Source: Methylovirgula sp. 4M-Z18
GTDB taxonomy: Bacteria; Pseudomonadota; Alphaproteobacteria; Rhizobiales; Beijerinckiaceae
DNA: 64,000 bases
NCBI RefSeq assembly: GCF_037890675.1
Contig: NZ_CP149574.1
Coordinates: 1 to 64,000 of the forward strand
Direction of reading: 5' to 3'
The translations under genes and the position numbers were made by a program. The notes beneath the pieces were generated by a model. It worked only from the letters and a program-made list of their open reading frames with translations. It was not told the origin of the DNA and did not search any database. This document shows, piece after piece, positions 7,337 to 15,965 of the stretch (the first letter of the stretch is position 1; every line of letters begins with the position of its first letter).

Positions 7337-7631
7337 CCTTCTCCCGCTTCGCGGGAGAAGGTGGCATGCGAAGCATGACGGATGAGGGAGAAACGACTGG
7401 GTGAACCGTCATTGCGAGGAGCGAAGCGACGAAGCAATCCATCCACTTGCCGTGAAACTTTGCTGCGGTCGTGAGTGCGCGCGGCAGTGGACGGCAAGCG
7501 CTTCTGTTGCGGGCGAAAGGTTAGGGGATGGATTGCTTCGCCTATGCTCGCAATGACGGTTCACCCAGTCGTTTCTCCATCATCCGTCGCACTTCGTGCA
7601 CCACCTTCTCCCCGCGGTGCGGGGAGAAGGG
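7337..7631. repeat. Nested inverted repeat made of two palindromic families
   Basis: The whole 315-nt gap between the aldolase-like gene and the L,D-transpeptidase gene is one large dyad. The outer arms (7337-7390 and 7575-7631) are copies of the CTTCTCCC...GGATGAGGG family. The inner arms (7406-7443 and 7526-7560) are copies of a second family with core TCATTGCGAGGAGCGAAGCG and GAAGCAATCC. A shared segment reading GAGAAACGACTGGGTGAACC joins outer to inner arm and is exactly reversed on the other side. About 80 unrelated bases form the centre. No gene is present. Confidence 0.8.
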
Positions 7632-7642
7632 AGCAACTGGAA

Positions 7643-9619
7643 TCACCCCTGCAGCCCTAACGCCGCTTCCACTTTCCGGTCGTGCCCGTAAATATCGTCG
7701 CGCACGATCAGCTTGCCGTTTTCGTCCACATAGGTGGTGAAGTACATGATGTGGATCGGCAAGGGTTTCGGCAGGGGAATCGTGCGCTCGCCGCGGCCGA
7801 TGAGGCCCTTGATCCGCTGCTCGGTCCAGCCCGACTGCGGGCCGAGCACAATGCCGGCAAGGCTCATCGGCTGATCGACACGCACGCAGCCGTGGCTGTA
7901 GGCGCGATAATCATTGGCGAAGAGATTGCGCGTCGGCGTGTCGTGCAGATAGACCGAGTAATCGTTCGGGAACATGAATTTGATGTGCCCGAGCGCATTG
8001 CGCTCGCCTGGCGGCTGGCGCACGCTGATCGTGTTGCCGTGCTGGGTGACCTCATAGCCGTGCTTGGTGAGATAATCCGGATCTTCCGCCAGTTTCGGCA
8101 GCATTTCCTTCTTGATGATCGATTGCGGCACATTCCACGACGGATTGACGATCAGGAATTGCATCGTGTTGGAGAAGATCGGCGTCTGCCGGTCCGGCTT
8201 GCCGACGATCGCGCGGGCGCGATGGATGACCTGTCCGTCCTCGATCACCCGCACGGTGAAGTCCGGGATATTCACCTCGATATGCTCTTCGCCCATGTCG
8301 CGCGGCACCCAGCGCCAGCGCTCCATATTGGCGAGCAATTCGGCTTCCAATTTGTGTGGTTCGCCGCCGGACAAAGCTGAAATGGTGCGCGGCGTCAGCG
8401 TGCCGGAGGCGGGCAGGCCGCTCGAGCGCTGAAAATCCGCGACCGCATCGGCGACGCGGGTGTCATAGAGCAGGTCTTCGGGCTTTTGCGCGGCAGGCGT
8501 GCCGTCGAGGCCGAGGCGGGTGCGGATGAGCGGCACGCGCGTATCCTGCATGCCGATCTTCAGCACCGGTCCGAGCGGGATGCGGATCGTGGCGCGGTCG
8601 CCGCCGTCTTTGCCCGCCTGTTCGTGCCGCAACTCGGCAAGCTTGTCGCGCAGAGCCCGGTAGCCGGGCTGCGGCGGGTTGAAGTTTTGCAGCGCGTCAC
8701 CCGCATTGGCGGCGGCCGAGACCTGGGTCAGAATTTCGTCCACACGCGCGACTTGCGGCTTGGCCGACAGGAGCGGCGAGAGCTTGATCGGGTCGATCCG
8801 GCTGCCGCCGGCTTGCTGGCCATAGGCGACGATCGCCTCCGAGAGGCGAAGTTCCGCTTGCGCGAGATCGGCCGCGCTCGCCCCGCGCAACGAGGGGATC
8901 GGATAGCCATCGACATTGAGGCCGTCATCGCCGGCGTGGGCCAATTGGTCGACCGCGCTTTGGGCGGCCGGCGACCATGCGCCGTTTTCGATCCAAAGGG
9001 GCGCGTCATCACGCGCGGCATAGAAGGCCAAAATCTCGTCGCGGGTCTTGCGCAGGGCTGCTTCGCTTGCGCGGCCATGCGGCAATTCGGCTTGCGCGTA
9101 GGTTTGCGCCGCGTCCTTCAGCGCCTCGTTCGAGAGGGTCGGCGCATCGGCGGTCTTGGCCGGCTCGCTCTTGGGCGGCGTCGGCTGCGGGATCGACGCG
9201 GTCGGGGTCGTATCGACATTCGGGCGCTCGACCGCCGGGTCGAGATTCGGCTTTGCCGCCGGGGGCGTGGGCGCGGCGACGACGATGCCGGCGGCCTTGG
9301 GCGCGGCGAAGGGCGTGTCGATCGCAACCGGCAGGGGCGCCTCCGGCTGGGCCGCTTGCGCCGGCAGGTCCTGCGTGCGGATGACGACGGGCGCGTCCGG
9401 CACGCTCACGCTCGGCATTTCGATCTTCGCCGGTTGGGCGTTGGCGGTTGCGGGCGGCGGTATGTCCTGCTGCCGGATCACGACCGGCGCGTCGGGGACG
9501 GTCACGGTATCGTCGGCGAGCGCCGGATGCATCAGGCCGGGCACGGCCGACAGAATCGTCGCGAGCGAAACACTCAGCGCAAACACACCAGAGCGGAGCC
9601 GCATGGAGGGCCTCTTCAT
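7643..9619 (-). CDS. L,D-transpeptidase (YcbB/LdtD-like murein cross-linking enzyme)
   Basis: A 658-residue exported enzyme that forms 3-3 cross-links in peptidoglycan. A signal peptide covers about residues 1-35 and ends in ALA. Next is a low-complexity Ala/Pro region (about 36-175) with the motif VPDAPVVIR appearing twice. A scaffold region follows, then a peptidoglycan-binding-like helix set (VADAVADFQRSSGLPASGTL, about 390-410) and the YkuD catalytic domain. The active-site signature SHGCVRV is intact with Cys578, and HDTPTRNLFANDYRAY precedes it. The length matches the YcbB group rather than short YkuD proteins. Rhizobiales rely heavily on 3-3 cross-links for polar growth (family knowledge). 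An alternative ATG at 9604 has AAGAGG 6 nt upstream and may be the real start. Confidence 0.9.
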   Translation of the reverse strand: MKRPSMRLRSGVFALSVSLATILSAVPGLMHPALADDTVTVPDAPVVIRQQDIPPPATANAQPAKIEMPSVSVPDAPVVIRTQDLPAQAAQPEAPLPVAIDTPFAAPKAAGIVVAAPTPPAAKPNLDPAVERPNVDTTPTASIPQPTPPKSEPAKTADAPTLSNEALKDAAQTYAQAELPHGRASEAALRKTRDEILAFYAARDDAPLWIENGAWSPAAQSAVDQLAHAGDDGLNVDGYPIPSLRGASAADLAQAELRLSEAIVAYGQQAGGSRIDPIKLSPLLSAKPQVARVDEILTQVSAAANAGDALQNFNPPQPGYRALRDKLAELRHEQAGKDGGDRATIRIPLGPVLKIGMQDTRVPLIRTRLGLDGTPAAQKPEDLLYDTRVADAVADFQRSSGLPASGTLTPRTISALSGGEPHKLEAELLANMERWRWVPRDMGEEHIEVNIPDFTVRVIEDGQVIHRARAIVGKPDRQTPIFSNTMQFLIVNPSWNVPQSIIKKEMLPKLAEDPDYLTKHGYEVTQHGNTISVRQPPGERNALGHIKFMFPNDYSVYLHDTPTRNLFANDYRAYSHGCVRVDQPMSLAGIVLGPQSGWTEQRIKGLIGRGERTIPLPKPLPIHIMYFTTYVDENGKLIVRDDIYGHDRKVEAALGLQG

Positions 9620-9790
9620 ATTTTAAATCGTCCGTGCATCGTTACTGCGTCTGGTCGGTCCCGGAACGTACGACTCAAAAGGCCAGCCCAAGCGCTATTG
9701 ATGCCCATGAGTCTTAACGAAGCAACAAAACCCATGCGGTGTGCTGCCGCACACACGCAATAATTCCTGAGCGTTGCGCAACGGGCACAT

Positions 9791-11242
9791 TCAGGCCGCG
9801 TCGACCGTGCCGTCCGCCTCCTGGAAGCCGTGTTCCTTCATCTTGCGGTAGAGCGTCGAGCGGCCGATGCCGAGCCGGCGCGAGATCTCGGACATCTGGC
9901 CGCGGTAATGGGCGAGGGCGAAGCGAATCGTTTCCGCCTCCAGCGCTTCGAGCGGGAGCATTTCGCCATGTTCGTTGAGCAGTTTCAGCACATTCGGATC
10001 GCGCATCTCGACCCGCACGATCTCGCGGCCATGGTCGGGGCGGACGGCGCCGAAAGCGGGCGCGGGCGGGATCTTGACCTCGTGGCCGGCAACCTGCGCG
10101 GCGATCTGCGGAAATTCGGCGAGCGACAAGTCCTCGCTTTCGGCGAGCACGACGGCGCGGAACATGGCGTTTTCCAACTGCCGCGTGTTGCCGGGCCAGG
10201 GATAGGTGGTCAGCAGCCGCAGCGCTTCGGCCCCGACCCGGCAGTGCGGCTTGCCTTCCTCGGCGGCAAAACGCGCGGCGAAACGGGCGGCCAGCAGCGG
10301 AATATCGTCGCGCCGGTTGCGCAAGGGCGGCAGGGTGATCGGGAAGACGTGCAGCCGATAATAGAGATCTTCGCGGAACTGCCCGATCTTCACGCGCTCA
10401 ATCAGGTTGCTGCTGGTGGTGCTGATCAGCCGCACATCCGATTTCACCGCGCGCTTGGCCTGGTTCGAGTCGAATTCGCCGTCCTGCAGCAAGCGCAGGA
10501 GCTTGATCTGCAGGGCCGGCGAGAGGGCGCTGATCTCGTTCAGGACAAGCGTGCCGCCCTGGACGTCGCTCAGCTTGCCGGGCGATTTGTCGCTGCCGAA
10601 CAGCAGTGCCTCGATCTCCGCCTCATCGAGCGCCGCGCAATTGACGGTGGCAAAAGAGCGGTTGCGGCGCTCGGATGCAGCCTGAATGGCGCGGGCCAAA
10701 TGGTCCTTGCCCGTTCCCGCTTCGCCTTCGATCAGCACTGGCACATGGGATTTTGCGGCGCGTTCGGCAAGGCGGATCACCCGGTTCATATCCTCGCTGT
10801 GCGCGACGAAATCGGCGAGCGCGGGAATGCCGGCGCCGCTGCGCGCGACCCGGCGAAACTCCTCTTCGAGCTGGCCAAGGCGTAACGCATTCTTGATGGA
10901 GATCTGCAGACGCTCGGCGCCGACCGGCTTGACGAGGAAATCGGTCGCGCCCGCGCGCATGGCCGACGTGACCGCTTCGATCGAGCCGGGCGAGGTTTCG
11001 ACGATGACCGGCAGGGAAAGCCGCTTGCTGCGCAATTGGCCGAGCACGCCCATGCCGTCGAGATCGGGCATGACGAGATCGAGAATCAGGAGATCGACCG
11101 GACGCTGGGCGGTGTCGCAAATCCGGTTCAGCGCCGCTTCGCCGCCCGGCACGCTCTCCGCCGTATGACCGAAGCGCCGGACCAGCGCCTCCAGGATGCG
11201 GCACTGAACGGGGTCGTCATCGGCGATCAGAATATGGCTCAT
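9791..11242 (-). CDS. NtrC-type response regulator with degenerate AAA+ domain
   Basis: A 483-residue protein with three domains. The receiver domain (1-120) has D8-D10, phospho-acceptor D55 and K105 intact. The AAA+ domain runs about 143-375, and a Fis-type helix-turn-helix sits at 447-472 (SEISRRLGIGRSTLYRKM). Walker A is GEAGTGK (173-179) and the arginine-finger region QFREDLYYRL is kept. Two features depart from sigma-54 activators. The GAFTGA loop is absent: LFG is followed only by SDKSPGKLSDV. The Walker B Asp is Asn (LVLNEI, N235). It therefore probably cannot remodel sigma-54 polymerase and may work at sigma-70 promoters or as a repressor. No histidine kinase gene is adjacent. Confidence 0.85.
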   Translation of the reverse strand: MSHILIADDDPVQCRILEALVRRFGHTAESVPGGEAALNRICDTAQRPVDLLILDLVMPDLDGMGVLGQLRSKRLSLPVIVETSPGSIEAVTSAMRAGATDFLVKPVGAERLQISIKNALRLGQLEEEFRRVARSGAGIPALADFVAHSEDMNRVIRLAERAAKSHVPVLIEGEAGTGKDHLARAIQAASERRNRSFATVNCAALDEAEIEALLFGSDKSPGKLSDVQGGTLVLNEISALSPALQIKLLRLLQDGEFDSNQAKRAVKSDVRLISTTSSNLIERVKIGQFREDLYYRLHVFPITLPPLRNRRDDIPLLAARFAARFAAEEGKPHCRVGAEALRLLTTYPWPGNTRQLENAMFRAVVLAESEDLSLAEFPQIAAQVAGHEVKIPPAPAFGAVRPDHGREIVRVEMRDPNVLKLLNEHGEMLPLEALEAETIRFALAHYRGQMSEISRRLGIGRSTLYRKMKEHGFQEADGTVDAA

Positions 11243-11403
11243 CGAATCTCAAAGCGTTCGTCTGTTGGAACGCCAAGATCGCGGATTAGGGTAAATGCCG
11301 TGTTAATGGGCGTGTCAAAAGGAGGCGGGGGATAGCTTTGACGATGCGGTCGCCCTTCTCCCGCGGCTGCGCCGCGAGAGAAGGGGAGGTGATCGAACGC
11401 GGT

Positions 11404-12291
11404 TTACAACGTCCCGACGATCTTCTTCAATTCCGCCTTGAACGCCGGCGCGATGTCCGGGCGGGCGAGGGCGAAGGCCACGTTGGCGGCGAGGAAGCCG
11501 ACTTTCGAGCCCGTGTCATAAGTCTTGCCATCGAAGCGGACGCCGTAGAAACCCTGGGTCTTGGCGAGATGAATCATGCTGTCGGTGAGCTGGATTTCGC
11601 CGCCCGCGCCCTTCTCGCCCTTTTCCAGAATCTGGAAGATTTCCGGCCCCAGAATATAGCGGCCGGAGATGATCAGATTGGACGGCGCCGTTCCCTTCGG
11701 CGGCTTTTCCACCATGCCGTTGATCTCGAACGTATGGCCGAAATCCTCGCCAACAGAGACAATGCCGTATTGATGTGTCTGGTCCATCGGCACTTCTTCG
11801 ACCGCGATCACATTGCCGCCGTGCTTGTTATAGGTCTCGACGCATTGGGCGAGGCAGCGTGAGCCGCGGGCGCCGGGCAGGGTGATCATGTCCGGCAACA
11901 GGACCGCGAACGGCTCGTCGCCGACGACTTCGCGCGCGCACCAGATCGCATGGCCAAGGCCGAGCGGCGCCTGCTGGCGCGTGAAGCTGGTCGCGCCGGC
12001 CGGCGGCAGGTCGGCCAGAAGATCGGCAAGCTCTTTGTCTTTGCCGCGCCGCCGCAGTGTGTCTTCGAGTTCATAGGCGATATCGAAATGGTCCTCGATC
12101 ACAGCCTTGTTGCGGCCGGTGACGAAAACGAAATGTTCGATGCCCGCTTCGCGCGCCTCTTCCACGGCATGCTGCAACACCGGACGGTCGACCACGGTCA
12201 GCATTTCCTTCGGGACCGTTTTGGTGGCGGGCAGCACGCGCGTGCCGAGCCCCGCGACGGGAAAGACAGCTTTGCGGATCGGTTTCGTCAT
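11404..12291 (-). CDS. galU: UTP-glucose-1-phosphate uridylyltransferase
   Basis: A 295-residue nucleotidyltransferase that makes UDP-glucose from UTP and glucose-1-phosphate. The nucleotide-binding signature [18 protein letters not shown] is at the N-terminus. PFAVLLPDM (about 105-113) and the late [17 protein letters not shown] segment match GalU across its length. The ATG at 12291 follows AAGGA at about 7 nt; an in-frame TTG at 12306 is less likely. It is divergent from galE across a 390-nt gap, so the pair supplies UDP-glucose and UDP-galactose for envelope polysaccharides. It also shares the glucose-1-phosphate pool with the glycogen genes at 39-52 kb. Confidence 0.95.
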   Translation of the reverse strand: MTKPIRKAVFPVAGLGTRVLPATKTVPKEMLTVVDRPVLQHAVEEAREAGIEHFVFVTGRNKAVIEDHFDIAYELEDTLRRRGKDKELADLLADLPPAGATSFTRQQAPLGLGHAIWCAREVVGDEPFAVLLPDMITLPGARGSRCLAQCVETYNKHGGNVIAVEEVPMDQTHQYGIVSVGEDFGHTFEINGMVEKPPKGTAPSNLIISGRYILGPEIFQILEKGEKGAGGEIQLTDSMIHLAKTQGFYGVRFDGKTYDTGSKVGFLAANVAFALARPDIAPAFKAELKKIVGTL

Positions 12292-12681
12292 CAGGTCTTC
12301 CTTCAATCGTGAATTACAAACCGGCGTCGGTCAAAACGCCTCTTACAGCAAGATCATGGGTTTGCTAAGGGTGGGGCCTATCCGCAGATCGCGGCGCATT
12401 TGCGACGCGTTCCGGGGCTTTTCCGTGGCCGGGGGATTCTATGTAACATATTGATATAAAATATTTTATTTTCATTGTGCCGAAATTCGGGAGCATCTGA
12501 GCCGATTTTGCATATAGGCTGAATGAAATCGATATTTTTCTTATTTGTCAATTCGTTACGTAAATTTTGCGCGTCTCGCGCACTGCTCCCTCCTCCTTTA
12601 GGCGAAAAGAGCGGCTTGGCGGCATCCGGCAAATTGCGCAACTGATCGTTTCTTCCTATAGATGCCGCGAAAGGCGGTGTC
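12292..12681. other. Divergent galU-galE intergenic region
   Basis: This 390-nt gap has no convincing gene. Bases about 12440-12570 are strikingly AT-rich for this genome, with runs such as TATAAAATATTTTATTTTC near 12460, which fits a promoter region serving both galU and galE. No clear -35/-10 pair or operator stood out. The galE start has a GGCGGTGT purine stretch just upstream. Confidence 0.5.
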
Positions 12682-13677
12682 ATGACGATTTTGGTCACTG
12701 GAGGCGCCGGCTATATCGGCGGCCACATGGTTTTGGCCTTGCTCGATGCAGGCCAGCAGCCCGTCATCCTTGACAATCTCTCCACCGGCTTCCGCTGGAA
12801 CGTGCCTGACGGCGCGAAGCTGATCGTCGGCGATTTTGGCGACGAGGCGCTGGTGTCGCGGATCATCGCCGAGCACAAGATCAAGGCGATCGCCCATTTC
12901 GCCGCCAAGATTGTCGTGCCCGAGTCGGTGGCCGATCCACTCGGCTATTACCTCAACAATACGGTCAAGGCGCGCAGCCTGATCGATTGCGCGGTGCAAG
13001 GCGGGGTCAAGCACTTCATCTTCTCCTCCACCGCCTCGGTCTATGGCGACCAAGGCCTCGAGCCGGTGGCCGAGGACGCGCCGTTCAAGCCCGAATCCCC
13101 CTATGGCCGCTCGAAGCTGATGGTCGAATGGATGTTGGAGGACACGGCCCGCGCGCATGACTTTTCCTATGTCGCGCTGCGCTATTTCAATGTGGCCGGC
13201 GGCGATCCGCGTGGCCGCATGGGGCAATCGACACCCGGCTCCACCCATCTCATCAAGCGCGCGGTGCAGGTGGCGCTCGGTCAACGGCCGTCGCTGCAGA
13301 TCTTCGGCACCGATTACCCGACGCCCGACGGCACCTGCGTGCGCGACTATGTGCAGATCACCGATCTCATCAACGCCCATCTCCTCGCGCTCGATTATCT
13401 GCGCGCGGGGGGCAAAAGCGTCGTGTGCAATTGCGGTTACGGTCGCGGCCTGTCGGTGCGCGATGTTGTGTCTGCCGTCAAAAGGGTTTCGGGGATCGAT
13501 TTCGAGACGATCATCGCCCCGCGCCGCCCCGGCGACCCGGCCGCCTATGTCGCCGCCAATGATCGGATCAAGGCGATGCTCGGCTGGCGCGCCGAGCATG
13601 ACGATCTCGACGAGATCGTCGCCCAGGCGCTCAATTGGGAGCGGCGGCTGCACAACCGGCAATCGGCCGAATCGTAG
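12682..13677 (+). CDS. galE: UDP-glucose 4-epimerase
   Basis: A 331-residue extended short-chain dehydrogenase that interconverts UDP-glucose and UDP-galactose using bound NAD. The nucleotide-binding motif TGGAGYIGGH is at residues 6-15. The catalytic S/T and Tyr-Lys set is seen as FSSTASVYG (about 115-123) and YGRSK (about 141-145). RYFNVAGGDPRGRMG and the substrate-loop segment GTDYPTPDGTCVRDY match GalE. It faces galU across the AT-rich gap and converges on the Sel1-repeat gene 37 nt downstream. Nothing is unusual about length or motifs. Confidence 0.94.
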   Translation: MTILVTGGAGYIGGHMVLALLDAGQQPVILDNLSTGFRWNVPDGAKLIVGDFGDEALVSRIIAEHKIKAIAHFAAKIVVPESVADPLGYYLNNTVKARSLIDCAVQGGVKHFIFSSTASVYGDQGLEPVAEDAPFKPESPYGRSKLMVEWMLEDTARAHDFSYVALRYFNVAGGDPRGRMGQSTPGSTHLIKRAVQVALGQRPSLQIFGTDYPTPDGTCVRDYVQITDLINAHLLALDYLRAGGKSVVCNCGYGRGLSVRDVVSAVKRVSGIDFETIIAPRRPGDPAAYVAANDRIKAMLGWRAEHDDLDEIVAQALNWERRLHNRQSAES

Positions 13678-13714
13678 CGTCCAAAAGTCCCGACCCCGGT
13701 TCGGCGCGATAGGA

Positions 13715-14770
13715 TTATTGCGGTCCGGGGCCTTGGCTTGCCGGTTCTTTCGTCCGCACCTGCGGCGCCTGGACCGGGATCCGCCGGCCGGCGGGCAGGT
13801 TCGCGATGAATTTGCGGACCTGGGTCTGGACCTCCGCCCATTGGTCGGGGGTGAGCTGTTTCAACGTGTCGTCGAGCCACTGATCCGCAACCCCGGCCGT
13901 CCGGGCGAGCACATGCCATTTGCCGGCTTGAATCAGATCCTGCGGCAGGCCGCGTCCGGTCGCATAGATCCGGGCGACGCGGTTTTCGGCCAGCGGATCG
14001 TCCATCCACGCCGCCTTGAGAAACAATTTGGCGGCCTTGGCCTCGTCTTTCGCCACGCCGTCGCCGTTGAACAGCATGATGGCATATTCGACCATGCCAT
14101 TGAGATTATGCGCTTCGGCGCATTGGCGCATCCACTCGGCCGCCTGGACCGGGTCGGGGCTGACGCCGCGGCCCTCCTGGTAGAAGACGGCGAGCGCATA
14201 GGCGGCATCCGAATTGCCGGCCCGGGCGGAGCGGCGAAAATATTGGGCTGCGCGCAACAATTCTGTCGTGGGCGCCTGGTTCACCGTGACATCTTCGATC
14301 GTCATGATGCCGAGATTATAGAGCGCGCCGGCCTGTTCCTGGGCGCTGGCCTTCTCGAACCAGGCGCGGGCCTCGGTACGGTTCTTGGCCACGCCGCGCC
14401 CTTGCAGCAGCATCGAGCCGAGCGCGTATTGCGCTTCGCGGTCGCCCAGATTTGCCGCGAGCCGGAACCAATGTTCCGCCTGGGTAAAATCCTGCTTAAC
14501 GCCGGTGCCCTCGAGCGCCAATTGCCCGAGCATGGTCATTGCGGCTGTATCGTTGGCATTGCGGTTTAACCGCTTCAGCGCCTCGCGCATGGCGAGCTGA
14601 TAATTGCCCCGCTGATAGGCGCCGTAGACGAGATCGGGCGCCCGCTCCGTGGAGGCCGTCACGATTGGCGCAAGCGCCGCCGGCGCCGAGGCTTCCGGGG
14701 CCGGCTGGGCGGAGGCGGGCAGCGCAAGGAGGGGCCCGAAAGCAAAGGCCAAAAGCACGGGCCGGAACAT
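13715..14770 (-). CDS. Exported Sel1-repeat (TPR-like) protein
   Basis: A 351-residue secreted or periplasmic protein. The N-terminus is a signal peptide with the hydrophobic run LLAFAFGPLLALPASA ending near residue 21. About five Sel1-like repeats follow from residue 75 to 285, each with the pattern A..LG..LL.G.GV..D...A..WF..AA; clear units are AQYALGSMLLQGRGVAKN and VEYAIMLFNGDGVAKDEAK. The C-terminal tail is Pro/Gln-rich. Sel1 proteins act as scaffolds for protein contacts in the envelope; the partner is unknown. It lies 9 nt downstream of the ThiE-like gene in the same direction and probably shares its transcript. Confidence 0.82.
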   Translation of the reverse strand: MFRPVLLAFAFGPLLALPASAQPAPEASAPAALAPIVTASTERAPDLVYGAYQRGNYQLAMREALKRLNRNANDTAAMTMLGQLALEGTGVKQDFTQAEHWFRLAANLGDREAQYALGSMLLQGRGVAKNRTEARAWFEKASAQEQAGALYNLGIMTIEDVTVNQAPTTELLRAAQYFRRSARAGNSDAAYALAVFYQEGRGVSPDPVQAAEWMRQCAEAHNLNGMVEYAIMLFNGDGVAKDEAKAAKLFLKAAWMDDPLAENRVARIYATGRGLPQDLIQAGKWHVLARTAGVADQWLDDTLKQLTPDQWAEVQTQVRKFIANLPAGRRIPVQAPQVRTKEPASQGPGPQ

Positions 14771-14779
14771 CAGAACCTC

Positions 14780-15415
14780 TTAATCCAGGACGCGGGCATG
14801 GGCGAGCAGCAAGCGATGGGCTTCTTGCACCGCCTCGGCCACGCCGCGCGGGTCCTGCCACACCGCGTCGCCCAGGGCGACGAAATCGGCGCCCGCGGCG
14901 CTCAGCGGGGCGACATCGGCGATTGTCGCGGCAAAGCCGACGCAGGGCAGGCTGAAAATATCCGCCCACCACTGCACCTTTTCGAGCGTGACCGACGCGG
15001 GCGGCACGTAGCCGTCGGCGGCCGGCTCGCCGAACATCACGTAATCGGCGCCGCTTTCTCCGGCCGTCATGGCGTCGTCGCGCAATTTCAGTCCGCCCAC
15101 GCCGACGATGCGGTCGGGCTTGAGGCTTTGCAGGGCGCCGGACAGCTCCTCGCCGCCGAATCTGATGTGCGCCCCGTCCGCTTGCGTATGGGCGGCAATG
15201 CGCGGATCGCCGTCGATGAGAGCGGCGGCGCCGCTCTGCTGGATGAGCGGCACGAGACTCTTGGCGATCTTCTTCAGATCGGCTCCCGGAGCGGCGCGCA
15301 CCAGCACGCAGGCGACCGCGGAGGTCGTGCAGGCCGCTTTGAGCTGTGGGGCGAAAGCCTCGCCATCCTGGAGGGGCGGGGTGAGGAGATAGAGTTGCGG
15401 AGATTGGTCGGACAT
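14780..15415 (-). CDS. ThiE-like thiamine-phosphate synthase paralogue
   Basis: A 211-residue TIM-barrel protein that matches the thiamine-phosphate synthase family in overall order: LYLLTPP at the start, ALIDGDPRIAAHTQADGAHI in the middle, GADYVMFGE about residue 125, and CVGFAATIADVAPLSAAGADFVALG near the end. ThiE joins the thiazole and pyrimidine halves of thiamine. Two ThiE hallmarks are missing here: the HLGQ-type segment after the DG motif reads HIRFGGEE, and the T-x-TK loop after GADYV is not present. It may be a paralogue with altered function. No other thiamine gene is nearby; its partner in the operon is the Sel1 protein. Confidence 0.75.
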   Translation of the reverse strand: MSDQSPQLYLLTPPLQDGEAFAPQLKAACTTSAVACVLVRAAPGADLKKIAKSLVPLIQQSGAAALIDGDPRIAAHTQADGAHIRFGGEELSGALQSLKPDRIVGVGGLKLRDDAMTAGESGADYVMFGEPAADGYVPPASVTLEKVQWWADIFSLPCVGFAATIADVAPLSAAGADFVALGDAVWQDPRGVAEAVQEAHRLLLAHARVLD

Positions 15416-15573
15416 AGGTCTTTTTTCAGCGAGGTGCGGCGTTTATTCGCGGACAATTGGGGCAAAAAGGCGGTGATCAGGCAAGCCGGTTACCCCGGCT
15501 CGGATTGCGGTGCAACATGGAATGGGTTAAAGGGAGAATTCAATCTCAGAAGCCTCTATCTCGTGGGGATGCA

Positions 15574-15720
15574 ATGGCCAGTAGCGATGTGATCGTGCCA
15601 AACTCGGCAATGGACTATCCGGAACATGAAAAAACATACCGGCTGTTTCTGTCGCTGGTAAAGTGGGGCTCGATCGGCTGTATCGGTGCAATCGTCCTCC
15701 TGGCGATCTTCACGCTCTGA
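15574..15720 (+). CDS. aa3-type cytochrome c oxidase subunit IV
   Basis: A 48-residue single-span membrane protein. The cytoplasmic N-terminus has the family signature DYPEHEKTYRLFLSLVKW, and one helix (GSIGCIGAIVLLAIFTL) ends the protein. It matches the small bacterial COX IV family, an accessory subunit of the aa3 oxidase of alphaproteobacteria whose catalytic subunits are encoded elsewhere. The longer frame upstream (from 15457) has no family match; the ATG at 15574 has a weak GGGGA 5 nt upstream. Its position just before the transhydrogenase genes is a common alphaproteobacterial arrangement. Confidence 0.88.
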   Translation: MASSDVIVPNSAMDYPEHEKTYRLFLSLVKWGSIGCIGAIVLLAIFTL

Positions 15721-15965
15721 TATTTTTTGCGCGGCTGCGCTCGAATAAGACGCCTTGAGGCTTGGCGCAAGCTGCCCTTCGGCGAGAAAAATGCTCCCGC
15801 AAAGACGGGGGAGGCTGGGGAGAGATATATTGGGCTGGGGACGAACCGGCCCGGAGTTTCGGGCACCTAGTCCCGATCTGCGTGACACCTTCCCATACTT
15901 CCTGATTTGCCCTTGCCGCTTCGTTTAAGCCCGGCTTGACGCCCGGCGACCATTGGAGTTCAGGA

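Noticed and set aside
7337-7631. Possible CRISPR array, because of repeated units
   Set aside because: The units face each other rather than repeat in one direction, their spacing is irregular, and no cas gene is present.
8486-9763. A 425-codon open frame antisense to the L,D-transpeptidase gene
   Set aside because: Arg/Gly-rich composition arises from the Ala/Pro-rich linker on the other strand. No ribosome site or domain.
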